This document shows, in pieces, positions 34,591 through 46,555 of a stretch of 64,000 nucleotides of DNA; the stretch's first letter is position 1, and every line of letters begins with the position of its first letter. The stretch comes from Megascapheus bottae. Taxonomy: Eukaryota; Chordata; Mammalia; Rodentia; Geomyidae. Where the stretch lies: the NCBI GenBank assembly GCA_024803745.1, contig JANJXV010000020.1, forward strand, positions 21,378,777 to 21,442,776. The letters run 5' to 3'. The notes beneath the pieces are model-generated. The model made no database searches and was not told the DNA's origin. It worked only from the letters and a program-made list of their open reading frames with translations. Made by a program: the position numbers and the translations under genes.

Positions 34591-35774
34591 AAGATGGACT
34601 TGAATGCCTGGTTATATTTTGAGTACTTTTCTTGAACCAATAAAGAACATATATTTCTATTTTAGTAATATCTATTATGACAGTTAAGTAATTGATTAAT
34701 GAAGAAAGAGAATATGCCAGGGAAATATACTAGTTCTAGTATATTATAAAGATGAAAGCAGAGAAATATTTAGTAGTATCTCTAAACATAGAAATCAGAA
34801 GTATCTAGAAAGTCTAGAGAACAACAGAAAGACTGTATGTGAAGACAGAATGCAGAGACAAAAGCCACGTAGTTTCTAAAACCATCTCACAGCTGTGAGC
34901 CTAATATTGATCTCTTAAAAGATAATGGGTTTTTTTAAGGGTTATATGTTAGAGTTTTCTATTGACACTTAAGGTTATTTTCTCTGTCCCATTCTCTCCA
35001 AAGGCAAAGGAAAATAATGGTGGATCATTGTATTATTAATAGTTTCACTAACTCAAGTGAGCAAATTATTTTAGCCATTTTCTCTTCTTTGTTATTGATC
35101 TTCACTTTCCAAGAATGAACAAATCACCTCTGTTTTATAACATTTGCTAAACTAAGCTCTCTCATATCATGATTGTCAAGTCCTGTTGGACAATTATGTT
35201 GAGATGTCCTGAAGGAGATTGGAAAAATGAGACATTAAAGAAAAGACATCTCTAGGAGAATAAAAAAAGTGGAATTATTTGAATAGAAATTACAGTTACG
35301 TTTGTTGTTACATTGAAATTTTTTAAATAAAAATTTGTTTAACTTTTTTTTCTTTTTTAAAAAATTTCTCCCCTCTTTACTCTTTATCTTCACACATAGG
35401 AATCTAGTATGCATGTAGGATCTACAGTAGTGAGTATAAACCTATAGAGTTCTGAAATTTTGAAACCTTTTAGTTTATTGGAGCAATTAAATGTTAAGCA
35501 AATGGCTGCAAAATAAGTACTGTTTTAATTCCATCTGGGGAAATTATAACATGGCACTTCTCTAACTTAAAAATGCATTGTTTCCTTAAAATTATAGCTT
35601 GCTTGAAGTTTTAAGTATTACAAATTATGGAGTGCTTGAAACTTGAAATATATTTTTCATAGAAGGAGAAATATAAATAGACTCATGCAATCCCACAAAA
35701 TAGTATTTAATCTAAATATTACTGTATATCTCTTTGTAACTTTGCTTGTGGTTTGCATGGTTCTGTATTCTTAG

Positions 35775-36798
35775 TATGTAAACATTCACCAAATACTGTT
35801 ATAGAATTTCTGAAGCTTAGCAAATAAGAGCAAGATTTGACAAATGGGACTATATTAAGGTAAAAAGCTTCTGTATAGCTAAAGACTGGATAATAACAGC
35901 CTACAGAATGGGAGATGTTTGCTACTGATTTATCTGACAAAAGTCTAGTAGCCAAAATATGCTAGGATCTAAAGAAGTAAAACTCCATGGGCCAGGAGGG
36001 TGGCATAGTAGTAAAGTGCTTGTCTAGCATGCATGAATCCCTGGGTTTGATTCCTCAGTATCAGATACACAGAAAAAGCTGGAAGTGGTGCTGTGGCTCA
36101 AATGGAAGAGTGCTAGCCTTGAGAAAAAGTGCTCATGGACAGTGCCCAAGTCCGTAATTCAAGCCCAGGACAGAGGGGAAAAAATCCAAATTATCAACAA
36201 CCCAAGCAACAAATGAACAAAGGAGTTAACTGGATGTTTGTCAGAAGAAGTAAAACCATCCAGTAAAGTCATGAAGAAATGCTGAACTTTCCTGGCCATA
36301 AAGAAAATGCTGGTCAAAACAACATTGAGATACCCCTGATGCCAGTCAGAATAGTCATAATCAGGGTTATGAATAACTACCAACATTGGTTGGGGAGGAG
36401 CTGAAAGGACCTTAATATACTGTTTGGGGGAATGTAAATTGTAGAAATGTAAATTAGTGCAACCACTATGAAAATAAGTATGGAGATTTCTCAGAAAACT
36501 AAAATTAGAACTACCATGTAATTTAGCAATCCCCCTCCTGGACATTACCTGAAAGGCTGCAGGACAGAATCCAGCAAAGGCATCCATGCACCGCTGTTCA
36601 TGGCAGCGCTGCTCATAGCAGCCGTGTGATAGAAACAGCCCAGGTTTCCATGATAGGTGAATAAATTATACTTTTTAAACATGCTATATATACACAGATA
36701 TCAGAAAGAGTGAAATTATGTAATCTGTAGGGAAAAAATATTGAGTGATATGTCAGGCCTTGAAAGACAAAGGGTACATGTCTCTTCTCATAGTAAAT
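35775..36798 (+). mobile_element. L1 ORF2 3' fragment, interrupted by an A-type SINE
   Basis: Sense L1 ORF2 3' region in two pieces: to 35989 (gcaagatttgacaaatggga) and from 36184 (agcaacaaatgaacaaagga, then cccctcctggacattacctg). Stops and frameshifts break all frames. The 142-codon minus-strand frame over it is a shadow. Confidence 0.75.
35990..36183 (+). mobile_element. A-type SINE inside an L1 fragment
   Basis: gggtggcatagtagtaaagt left unit, middle cagaaaaagctggaagtggt, and right unit ending caagcccaggaca. Confidence 0.88.
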
Positions 36799-36961
36799 CT
36801 TTTTTTTTTCCTAGTCCTGGGGCTTGAACTCAGTGCTATCTCTCTATCACTTGAGCCACAGCATCAATTCTGGCTTTTCTGTGCATGTGGTACTGAGGAA
36901 TCAAATCCAGGACTTCGTGAATGCTAGGCAAGCATTGTACCACTAGGCCAAACTTCTAGCC
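36799..36961 (-). mobile_element. A-type SINE, antisense, with target duplication
   Basis: T run then cctagtcctggggcttgaac; part of the right unit is missing. Flanks 'ctcatagtaaatc' (before 36798) and 'ctcatagtagacc' (from 36960) look like the target duplication. Confidence 0.82.
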
Positions 36962-37356
36962 TCATAGTAGACCTTAAGAATCAGAACATCTATCTAAACA
37001 TGTACACATACACATTTATATACACAATTAAATTGACTAAAATACAGTATGCAGGAAAGTACAGTTTTACAAAAACAAGTATTAACGTATACCTTTACAA
37101 AAATGGGAAGCTCATATACATTTTTATATAGGGGATGGTAGTAAGAAAGGAAGAATACATGGAAAAAGGAACAGTAGATGAGTTCAGTCATAATAATGTA
37201 TGTATGTGAAAAAGTAGGAAACTTAATGTAATTTGTGGAGAAAGGACAAGGTAAGAGGGAGAGAATGATAGAAGGGCTGTTTCCAATCAAGATGCATTAC
37301 ACACATAAATAACCCCTTGTAAAATTATTTGAAGATGAAAAGTTAATAAAAATTAT

Positions 37357-37582
37357 GAGCTGGCACCACTGGCTTGTGCATGAAATCGTTACTACTCACG
37401 AGGCTGACATCTGAAGATTGATTCAAAGCCAGCCCTGGTAAGAAAATCCATGATACTCATTTCCAGTTAACTAACAAAAGTGGAGCTCTGACGCAAGTGG
37501 TAGAGCACTAGCCTTGAACACAAAGAGACTCAGGGACAGCACCCAGGCCCGAGTTCAAGTCCTGGGATGGGCACCAAAGCAA
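37357..37582 (+). mobile_element. B-type SINE
   Basis: Diverged head gagctggcaccactggcttg and good right half with gcaagtggtagagcactagc and gagttcaagtcctggg. Confidence 0.82.
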
Positions 37583-37701
37583 TCAGAATAAATAAATATA
37601 AATTAAAAAAGAAGAAGGATAAGAGTTCTTGAACCATGCCACTTGTCCCCTCTCACCTAGGACGAGAACATTGACAAAGACAGTTCATGAGTTCATATTC
37701 T

Positions 37702-37912
37702 CTTCTTTTTAACTCAGGGCCTTGTGCTTCCTAGGCTCACTCGCTTGGTTGGATCTCTACCATTTGATCCATGCCTTCAGCCTAACTTTATGCTGGTTAT
37801 TTTGGAGACAGTATCTTAGACTTTTCTGCCCGGGTTGATGGTAAACTGTGATCCTTTCGATCTCAGCTCCTGAGTTTCTAGGATTGTAGATATGGTCATC
37901 AGTGCTCAGCAT
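37702..37912 (-). mobile_element. Composite ID plus B1 SINE, antisense
   Basis: Reversed ID-like unit (cttcctaggctcactcgctt) followed by the 7SL-like half to gtagatatggtcatcagtgc. Confidence 0.6.
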
Positions 37913-38240
37913 GAGTTTATATTCTGATAAGGGAGAGATAACATGTAAACAATTGTAATATGATATATGATATCCAATAATACATAATAGTACATGCTTT
38001 AGTAACATACAGAAGTGACATGGAACATTTAGGGGTCAGACAATCAGAGAAAACATCAAGAGAAAGAGTTGGTATGCCTGTATGATTCTGGAGGATAGTT
38101 TTCCTAATGGACATAAGGTAGAAAAGGCATTTTTTTAAGGTTTGGTGACATTAAATAACCATCAGTCTCAAGAATGATGAAGTATTATGGCATTTAAAGA
38201 AACAAAGTATGAGTTGTACAGGCTTGGAGGAGGAAGGTAG

Positions 38241-38441
38241 GAAAGCCAAGAGTTTGGTCTAGTGATAGAGTGCTTGCTTTTCATGCATGAAAACCCGGGT
38301 TTGATTTCTCGGTACCACATACATAGATCAAAAAAAACTGGAAGTGGTGTTGTGGCTCAAGTGATGATAGAGTGCTAGCCTTGAGGAAAGACAAAGGACA
38401 GTGTTCAGGTCCTGAGTTCAAGTGTGACTGGCAAAAAAAAG
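38241..38441 (+). mobile_element. A-type SINE
   Basis: Left unit with tggtctagtgatagagtgct, right unit extended by one extra 'gatgatagagtg', tail of 8 A. Confidence 0.88.
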
Positions 38442-38469
38442 GTACATCATCCTTAAAAGAATAAAAAGT

Positions 38470-38658
38470 GGCCAGGAGTTTGGCCTAGTGGTAGAGTGCT
38501 TGCCTAGCAGGCATGAAGACCCGGGTTCGATTCCTTGGTACCACATACATAGAAAAAAGCCAGAAATGGTGTTGAGGCTCAAGTGGTAGAGCTCTAGCCT
38601 TGAGAAAGTCCAAGGACAGTGCTCAGGCCTTGAGCTCAAGCCCAGGACTTGCAAAAAA
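38470..38658 (+). mobile_element. A-type SINE, second of a tandem pair
   Basis: Close to consensus: tggcctagtggtagagtgct and acccgggttcgattccttgg, right unit to cccaggactt. Only 28 bp separate it from the previous A-type copy, in the same orientation. Confidence 0.92.
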
Positions 38659-38732
38659 ATAATAATAAAAAGTAAAACAGCAAAACAAGAAATAATAAAA
38701 CAAACAAAAAGGAGTCAAGAATATGTGGAAAA

Positions 38733-38826
38733 CTGGGCTCATGCCAATGAATCTTACCTTCTCAGGAGGCTGAGATCTGAGGATTGCAGTTTGAAGCTAG
38801 CCTTGTCCAGAAAGTCCTTGAGACTG
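38733..38826 (+). mobile_element. B-type SINE, left part only
   Basis: The head (gggctcatgccaatgaatct) to 'agaaagtccttgagactg' is present; the ID-like half is absent. Confidence 0.75.
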
Positions 38827-39005
38827 TTTTTGTTATTACTGTTATATTATTATTATTATCTTTGTACAAAGGAGTTGGCATTCAAAAAAGCAGTTCATGA
38901 AAACTATGCATCTTGATCAATGTCACACATTCCATCATTCTCTCCCATCCCTCTCAACACCACTCCTTCCCTCAATATTCTTAATTTTGTAAGATATGCA
39001 TTGAT

Positions 39006-39200
39006 TTTTTTTTTTTTTTGCCACTCCTGGGCTTGAGCTTAGGGTCTGAGCACTGTCCTTGGACTTTCTCAAGGCTAGAGCTCTGCCACTTGAGCCTCAG
39101 CACCACTTCGGGCTTTTTCTATATATGTGGTACCAAGGAATCGAACCCGGGTCTTCGTGCCTGCTAGGCAAGCACTCTACCACTAGGCCAAACTCCTGGC
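39006..39200 (-). mobile_element. A-type SINE, antisense
   Basis: T run, gccactcctgggcttgagct, ctatatatgtggtaccaagg, and reversed left unit ending ccaaactcctggccc. Confidence 0.9.
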
Positions 39201-39206
39201 CCTCAT

Positions 39207-39450
39207 TTTTTATTTTTTTATTGTCAGTCATGGGGCTTAAACTCTGGGCGGAGGCTCTGTACCTGAGCTCTTCAGATCAACTCTAGCGTTCTATCACTTT
39301 GAGCCACAGCCTTCCAGTTTTCTGGTGGTTAACTGGAGATAAAAAAAATCCCACAGACTTTTCATGCCTGGGCTTCTTTGAACCATGATCCTCAGATCTC
39401 AGCCTCCTGAGTAGATAGGATTATAGGCATGAGCTACTGGAGTCTGGCAG
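39207..39450 (-). mobile_element. B-type SINE, antisense
   Basis: gtcagtcatggggcttaaac and the head to ggattataggcatgagctac. It follows the A-type copy directly. Confidence 0.86.
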
Positions 39451-39589
39451 ATATTCATTGAATTTTATGACTATAATCTCTTCCCCACCTCTTGATTCAT
39501 TTACCTTCCTCCCCTTGATCTCAGAGCCTTTTGAGTGTTTATTTTGTTAAACTGTAAGTTAGTCTTTCTAAGGAATTACATCATTTTGA

Positions 39590-39749
39590 GTTCTCCCCTG
39601 AATCTACCATAATTTGGTTAGTATGCTTACATGCATTTCGATACCACCCAAAGTTCATTATCAATTTATAATTCTAGGTTCCACATATGAGAAAAAAGAT
39701 GTGTGTGTCTCTGGGCCTGACTTACTTCACTTACCATGATTTTTTCGGA

Positions 39750-39796
<47 letters not shown>

Positions 39797-39860
39797 AACA
39801 AATGATGCAGTTTCATTTTTTAATACATCAGTAAAATTATGTTGTGTATATATACCACTT
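39590..39860 (-). mobile_element. L1 ORF2/3' fragment, antisense, with (TTTC)n inside
   Basis: ggttccacatatgagaaaaa, gacttacttcacttaccatg and caaatgatgcagtttcattt match the reversed end of L1 ORF2; the (TTTC)n array at 39751-39795 grew in the middle. Confidence 0.6.
39751..39795. repeat. (TTTC)n microsatellite
   Basis: About eleven perfect TTTC units. Confidence 0.97.
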
Positions 39861-40556
39861 TTTTCAGTGGAGAAAGAACAGTGTTTTATATTTACAGTAG
39901 TTAATAAATCTAAGTAGTTTATTGAGATTGGAATATATATTTATTTTAAAATATAATGTAAAGTAGCTCCTAAAAAACTACTTTAAAAAACCCTTTCCCC
40001 TCTTCTTTCCTGTCTCCATTGCCCATTTGCTAGCTGGCAGCCACAGAGCAAGAATCATTAGTGTTTTCTAAAAGGAGCTAGATTAGAGATAATTGTTGTT
40101 TAGATATTCAGTGAGTTCAATACTTTAACTTATAAAATCCACAGTGCTCAAATGTAAAGTCAAATAGAAATAATAGCAACCAAACTATCAGATTATATCA
40201 AGAAATACTCTCCAATTTGAGAGGTCTATATTCTGAGCATAGTAAGCATTTACTTTTATTTTAAATATTTCATGCTTTTTGTATTAATAGTTGAAATTAA
40301 TAAAAGAAAAAAATTCTGCATACAAGACAGTTACAACAGCATTTTACAATCCCAGCCTTTAAGCCATATGTATTAGATTAACCATGTTTTACATGAGCTG
40401 ATTGTTAGATAGAAAATAAACACTATTTTCAGTGGTATGTTTCAGAGTTCCTAAGAGATAATAACAGGGCCTGTAGTTTCATGTGCACCGTAGTACTGAA
40501 GGTAATTTAGCTATGAATTTGTTTTCATTTCAACTCTTGCATTGCTGTTTGTCTAG

Positions 40557-40754
40557 GGGATAGTGATCCTGGAAGAATGTCAACTTCCAAAAGACATTTT
40601 GAAAAAACAAATACAATTCACAGACCAAGCAGCTTTGTTACATACTACAGGGAACTCCCAGGCTCACCAGGGGAGTCAAGATCCTTTACCAGAGCAAGAT
40701 TTTGAGATGTCACCAAGCAGCCCTACCCTGCTTCTTCGAAACATAGAGAAACAG
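40557..40754 (+). CDS. KANSL1L: KANSL1L third coding exon (residues 411-476)
   Basis: The acceptor is gctgtttgtctag and the donor CAG|gtaaag. The exon is 198 nt, exactly 66 codons, phase 0 at both ends, so skipping it would keep the reading frame. It encodes GIVILEECQLPKDILKKQ and, towards its end, EQDFEMSPSSPTLLLRNIEK, which I recognise from KANSL1L. Ser-Pro pairs in the second half are possible proline-directed phosphorylation sites. The reading frame runs on past the donor to a stop at about 40790, which would end a read-through product. Confidence 0.96.
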
Positions 40755-40887
40755 GTAAAGTTAGAGTATAGTATCTATCATGTGAAATAATTCCTCACCC
40801 ATTTTTTTTTTTGTGGACAACCCTTGGCGTTTTAACTCAGGGTCTGCACTTGGTAGGAAAAGTGCTCACAAGTTGAGTCCACTTGTC

Positions 40888-41325
40888 ATCAGTTTATAAA
40901 CTATTGTTATGATTCAGATATGAAGTAGTTCATGAAGATGTTCATGTATTGAAGGCTTGGTAACCAGATAGTGGCCCTAATCATTAGAGTTAGTAGATCA
41001 GGGGTCTCTCATCTAATCAGGGGGTTAATATGTAGATGCATTCATAATTTGGTGGCAATTAGTAGATAGAGATGATTGGAAAAAGTAGGTCACTATGTTT
41101 TTGAAGTACATTCTGTGTCCCAGGCTCTGTGACTCCCTACTTTCTGGCTACTGTGTGGTGAGCAAGTTTGCTCTGACATGTCCTCCTGACACCATGATAT
41201 TGTACTTCATCACAGACTCATAACAACCGAGCAGTGAAATCTCTGAAACCAGAAGCCAAACTAAATCCTCTTTCTTCTATTGTTTCCCTTTTTCAATTTT
41301 GTCACAGCAATGGAAGAGTAACACA
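40888..41325 (+). mobile_element. MaLR-like LTR
   Basis: It starts with ctattgttatgattcagata, includes 'catgatattgtacttcatca', then 'ctgaaaccagaagccaaact', and ends with cagcaatggaagagtaacac. This order matches mammalian MaLR LTRs, though it is degraded. No internal retroviral sequence is attached. Confidence 0.6.
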
Positions 41326-41744
41326 CTATTCAAATAAATATCACTGTAAGTGTGTACTCCTGGGATATGTATAATTAAAGTTGGCTATTTGACACTGCAT
41401 GCAATTTAAATATAAGTTATATTACTAGTCTCTATTATGTTGATACACTTATTTAAGTTGATATGTAGGTGTTAGTGCATAGCTACAAAATAAGAATTAA
41501 TTTGCAATAGAATTAGAAACTCTATTTTTCTAGCAAAACTTCTCATTAAGATTCTCATATATATAACATTCTCATTAATATTCTAATCAATATTTCTCAT
41601 TGATATTAATATTTTAATATTAATTTCTCATTTTTTCAGTGGTGGAGAATAGTGTTATACATTTTCAGTAGTTATTAAATCTAAATAGTTTGACTAATTT
41701 ATTGAGATTGGAACACATATTTCTTTATTTAAAAATAATATAAA

Positions 41745-41938
41745 GGGGCCTGGAGTTTGGCCTAGTGGTAGAGTGTTTGCCTAGCATGCACGAAGACCCG
41801 GGTTCAATTCCTTGGTGCCCCACATACATAGCAAAAAGCCGGAAGTGGTGCTGAGGCTCAAGTGGTAGAGTGCTAGCCTTGAGAAAGTCCAAGGACAGTG
41901 CTCAAGCCCTGAGCTCAAGCCCAGGACTGGAAAAAAAA
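41745..41938 (+). mobile_element. A-type SINE inserted in a locally duplicated segment
   Basis: Complete A-type copy close to consensus (tggcctagtggtagagtgtt, acccgggttcaattccttgg). Flanks 'aaaataatataaa' and 'aataataatataaaa' indicate its target duplication. Confidence 0.92.
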
Positions 41939-42544
41939 ATAATAATATAAAATAGCTCCTAAAAAACTACTGTGGTTACAGTTCCTTCCCTAGCATCTCA
42001 ATTCTACTGTGAATGATTCGCAGAGTTTATTCTTTTTATGTCTATCCAATATAAATCCTTTATAACTAGATGAGGCATAACCTGTGTTGCCCATACGACA
42101 TGATTAATGGATCCTGTGGGAAATTACATACTTTCACACTCGCCTATTTCTAACTCTCCTAGGTATTTCTAATATAAACTGACTATAAACTAAGTTAGTA
42201 CTTGGTTCCTTGTCAAGCAAAATACAGTAGACATTCTTCCACTCCATCTTATGCCTACAATTGCTTAGTTGTCCTTTGTTGGAATATGTAACCTAAACAC
42301 TCTGAAGAACATTTTGTAATGCAGGAAGTTATTTGGCAATTACCTTTCGTTAATTGGAATATACTACATCAGCAATATTTTAAGATAGTACTAGTTATAG
42401 TCTCATATACTTCTCCCTCTTTCTCTCTGGCCAGCCTTTGCTTTCCTTCTCCATTGTTCTTTTTGCACTTGTTGATCATGGCTTACTAAAAAGTAGAGTG
42501 ATTAAATTAATTCTAGAAAGATCACCATTTAAAAAATTATTTTT

Positions 42545-42727
42545 ATTTTTGCCACTCCTGGGCTTGAAATCAGGGCCTGAGCATAGCATTGGGTTTTCTC
42601 AAGACTAGAGATCTACCACTTGGGCCACAGCACCATTTCCAGCTTTTTCTATGTATGTGGTACTGAGGAATCGAACCTCGGTCTTTGTGCCTGCTAGGCA
42701 AGCAGTCTACCAGTAGGCCCTGGCCCT
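42545..42727 (-). mobile_element. A-type SINE, antisense
   Basis: gccactcctgggcttgaaat, ctatgtatgtggtactgagg and reversed left unit to gtaggccctggcc. Confidence 0.9.
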
Positions 42728-42739
42728 CAAAGAACCTTT

Positions 42740-42886
42740 TTAGTGCTCAGTGTGGTGGTACACAACTATAATCCCAGCATTTGAAAAACTGAGGCCTGGA
42801 GCATTGAGTTCCACCCAGATTCAGCTACACAGCAAGTTCCAAACAAGGCTGGCTTTTAGACAGAGAACCTATTTCAAAAACAAAAG
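42740..42886 (+). mobile_element. B1-like SINE
   Basis: gctcagtgtggtggtacaca and ataatcccagcatttgaaaa, then 'ctatttcaaaaacaaaag'. It sits between an A-type and a B-type SINE. Confidence 0.75.
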
Positions 42887-43125
42887 ATTAGCTGAGTGCC
42901 AGTTGCTTATGCCTATAATCCTAGCTACTCAGGAAGCTAAGATCTGAAGATCAAGGTTTGAAGCAAGCTGAAGCAGAAAGTCTTTGAGAGTCATCTCTAA
43001 TAAACTAAAAAGTGAGAAGTGTAACTGTAAATCAAGTGAGATAGAATACTAATCTCAGTGGAAAAGCTCAGGGACAGTGCTCAGGCCCTGAGGTCAAGCC
43101 CCAGGACTGGCAAAAACAATAATGA
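42887..43125 (+). mobile_element. B-type SINE
   Basis: Head ttagctgagtgccagttgct and right half ending agccccaggactggc with an A/T-rich tail. Confidence 0.85.
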
Positions 43126-43352
43126 ATGAATTAATTAAATAATTTAAAAGGAAGGCAGGAAAGGGAAAAGGAAGAAGGAAAATTGGAGAATGAAAGAAAG
43201 AAGGAACAAGCATTTTGGGAACTTTGTTTTCTGTCCTTGATACTACTAATTTGTTTTGGTAGATCTTCAGACATTATCAGAACTGGCTAATTAGTAAAGC
43301 CTATAGGACAAAATGAAATTACAAAGTCCTTTGTTAAAAAATTAAGAATCTG

Positions 43353-43624
43353 GACAGGTGTCAGCCGCTCGTACCTGTAATCCTAGTTCTTCAGGAGGCT
43401 GAGAGCTGAGGATCATGATTCAAAGCCAGCCAGCACACAAAGTCCCTGAGATTCTTATCTCCAATTAGCCACCAGAAAACCTGAAGGAAGTGGCACTGTG
43501 GTTCAATGTGGTAGAGTGCTAGACTTGAACTCTGGGCCTGGGTGCTGTTGCTGAGCTCAGGGACAGCACCCATGCCCAGAGTTCAAGCCCACAATTGACC
43601 AAAAAAAAAAAAAAAAAAAAAAGG
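43353..43624 (+). mobile_element. B-type SINE with 11-bp target duplication
   Basis: Head caggtgtcagccgctcgtac, a right half lengthened by about 45 bp, and an A tail of more than 20. Direct repeat ttaagaatctg at 43342-43352 and 43625-43635. Confidence 0.92.
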
Positions 43625-43765
43625 TTAAGAATCTGCAAATGGTGACAGTGACAGTGGAGTATTAGGCAGTTGTATCCTGTACAGAATGCATTCCAACAAA
43701 GAATGCATTTGGTAGCACATACATTTTAGGTCACATTGTTGGTGGGAAGATTAAAGGCTTTGGAA

Positions 43766-43878
<113 letters not shown>

Positions 43879-43886
43879 GAAAGAGA

Positions 43887-43992
43887 GAGAGAGTCATGGA
43901 CTTTCGTGTCTGATCTGGCTTTGAACTGTAAATCTCAGATCTTAGCCTCCTGAGTAGCTTGGATTGCAGGTGTATACCACCAATGCCTGGCT
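43887..43992 (-). mobile_element. B-type SINE, 7SL-like half only, antisense
   Basis: gtcatggactttcgtgtctg, tcttagcctcctgagtagct, ggattgcaggtg. The ID-like half that should lie to its left is replaced by the (GT)n(GA)n tract. Confidence 0.82.
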
Positions 43993-44473
43993 AGGAGCCC
44001 TATTTTCAATACTGAAGATGACTTAAAATAAATTCATCAAAGTAAATATCCTACTTGGATATTTATACTAGAAACCTTGTTACAATAGTTAAGTATTTTG
44101 CTTAAAATGGATAGTTTTTGTTATTAGAGTTCAAAGTATGCATGTGTTAGTTTACTTTCCTTGATGCCATTGTTACTTCCAATTTCACATCCATAATATG
44201 GATTTTGGTATATGAGACTGAACCAAGTTTGGCTGATTGTAAGGTAACAGCAGGGCTTTTAAATGCTGCGATTGACCCCATGGTTCACATACCTGATGGG
44301 TAAACTCCGATAGCTGGAAAGAGTCTAGATAATATATTTGGAGGTAAAATGATGGGAAGAATATTTCATTGTCTCAGATTGGAAAATGTGAGGTAGTCCA
44401 CAGATATATCATATGACTAGACTAATGAGTACTTGCTAAATTGATAAAAATTGTACTTTTTAATGGTATTGAA

Positions 44474-44800
44474 AATGGGTGTAGTGATTCATATGTCTAG
44501 TCCCAGCTACGTTGGAGTTGGAGGTAGGAAACATCAAGATTTGGGGCCAGCACCCACAAAATTGAGCAAGACTTCCCAGTTCACCCATCAAGAATGGCAT
44601 GTGGCTCACACCTGTGACCCCCAGTTTTTCAGGATGTACAGACAGAACGATTGTATCCCTGGCCAGCGAGGTAAAACATGAAACTCTTATCTGAAACATA
44701 ACTGAAGCAAAAAGGACTAAGTCTGGGGTCTAAGGACTTGATTGCCTACCCAGAAAGTATAACGCCCTGCCTTCAAACTCTAGTACCTCTCTCCTCCCCT
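44474..44800 (+). mobile_element. Old composite B1/ID SINEs
   Basis: Two heads are visible, gtgtagtgattcatatgtct and gcatgtggctcacacctgtg, the second nested in or appended to the first; the 3' part has 'cttcaaactctagtacc'. Confidence 0.5.
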
Positions 44801-45216
44801 CAGTTATTTATTTACTCATTTATTTACCTACAGTTGGCACTCAGGGCTTTGTGCTTGCTAGGCAAGCTCTCTACCCTCCAGTAACTATTTATGAAATTGT
44901 CATGAGGTACACATTGCTTGAGAAAATTATAAAAAACTACTCTAAGATTTTTATTATGAAATTTTTTGAAGAAGTTAGATATTAGATTTAACTATCATAT
45001 TCCTTACTTGTATTTTCTAATAGCATTATGAGGTTTATAGAAATGAAGAGGTGCTAATAAATATTTAGTAGAGGCATATTTTATGGTAAAATATTACAGT
45101 CAATGAAAAGTATGAAACATATCTACATAATTTTTAAAGATAATCATACTCTATTAAGGGAGAAAAACTAGTTTGGAAATTGATGTGCAGGATTTATTTT
45201 TTTAAATGTGTGCATT

Positions 45217-45310
45217 CAGGTGCTGCTGGTGGCTCGCACTTGTAATCCTAGCTACTCGGGTTGAAATCTGGAGGATTGTTATTCAAAGCCAGCCAGGTCC
45301 AGAGCTGCCT
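45217..45310 (+). mobile_element. B-type SINE, left part only
   Basis: gtgctgctggtggctcgcac and taatcctagctactcgggtt, ending near cagccaggtcc. Confidence 0.78.
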
Positions 45311-45629
45311 CTTTAATTTTATACAGGGAGGCTATACTATCTTCTCACACATAATAAGAAAACTATCTAGCTCTGGAAATACCTACCAATAGGAATAGTT
45401 TACTTTGCAAATTACATCGACATTCTTTATAGTTTTTAATCTTCATATTTTACAATTTTTCTAAAGTGCACATGGATTACCTAAGTAATTTAATTATTCT
45501 TGCCAAGCATGGTGCTATATGTTTGTAATTCCAGCACTTGAACCTAAAAGATTTAGGCTACATAGTAACACTTTGTCCAAAAGAAAAAAAGAAAGTGAAA
45601 TCCAAATCTCTTTTCTTTCTTTCATTTTT

Positions 45630-45872
45630 TTGTAGTTGGGGCTTGGTCATGGGGCTTGAACTCTGGTCCTGGACCCTGTTCCTGAGCGCTTCAGCTCAAG
45701 GCTAGCACTCTACCACTTGAGCCACAGCATCATTTCTGTTTTTCTGGCCTTTAGGGATAAGAGGCTCATGGACCTTCGTGCCCAGGCTGTCTTTGAACCA
45801 CTATCCTCAGATATCAACCTCTTGAGTAGCTAGGATTGCAGGCATGAACCACTGGCACCCTGCTAACCTCAA
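45630..45872 (-). mobile_element. B-type SINE, antisense
   Basis: ggtcatggggcttgaactct, gcttcagctcaaggctagca, and the head to aggcatgaaccactggcacc. Confidence 0.9.
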
Positions 45873-46433
45873 ATTTTTGAATGGAAAAATTGAGAAGTTA
45901 GTGTGGCATTAGATTTGGGCCTGAATTTGAAACCTACTTAGCTCCATGCCATTTATCCTTTTTTTTTTTTGCTATGATTTACTCATCTATAATTGGTGTT
46001 GATAATGATATCGGTAGCTCTAATAGAACCTAATACTATTATCATCTAATATTACTTACTTTTCAGGTTAATTTCAAAGATTAGAAGACTCTAAGGTGCC
46101 TAGAATAGTGTCTGGCTCATAATATGTAATAAATTAGAGCTATGGTTTTTCATTATTTTTATTTTCTGCATTTATATGTATGATTTCCACTATTTAGTGA
46201 ATGGGATTGATAAAAATAGTTGTAATTTGCAAAGGATATGGTAAAGGATGGGTAATTTAAAATGAAGACTGGCATAAAAATGGAAAAATCAGTGTGTTGT
46301 AAATATTTTCTGTAGATTAAAATGATTACTAAAAATAGGAATATTTTCATGTTTCATAAGAAAACACTATAGGTTAGATAGTTAACACACATTTTGCAGT
46401 TAACGGTACTAAAACGTTGATTGTTTCCTTCAG

Positions 46434-46555
46434 AGCGCACAGTTGACTGAAATCATCAACAGTTTGATTGCCCCACTCAACTTGTCTCCAACTTCATCAC
46501 CCCTGTCCTCCAAATCCTGTAGCCACAGATGTCTGGCTAATGGAATTTCCAGGAG
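46434..46555 (+). CDS. KANSL1L: KANSL1L fourth coding exon (residues 477-516 plus 2 nt)
   Basis: The acceptor is gtttccttcag and the donor GAG|gtatgt. The 122-nt exon encodes SAQLTEIINSLIAPLNLSPT and a Ser/Pro-rich and Cys-containing tail (SSPLSSKSCSHRCLANGISR). It continues directly from the IEKQ of the preceding exon, and the joined helix (LLLRNIEKQ-SAQLTEIINSL) is the expected KANSL1L sequence. Phase 0 in, phase 2 out; the split codon is completed by the next exon as Ser. Confidence 0.95.

Larger units (their letters stand above)
32139..40556 (+). other. KANSL1L: Intron 3 of KANSL1L, 8.4 kb
   Basis: It carries L1 3' UTR and ORF2 fragments in both orientations, A- and B-type SINEs, an imperfect (TG)n at 33723-33765 and a (TTTC)n run. 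Stretches 32745-33050, 33480-33880, 34600-35770, 36975-37355, 37915-38240 and 39990-40556 have no feature I can name. Confidence 0.9.

Noticed and set aside
36159..36587. 142-codon open frame on the minus strand
   Set aside because: It is the antisense of an L1 ORF2 fragment on the plus strand joined to the tail of an A-type SINE.
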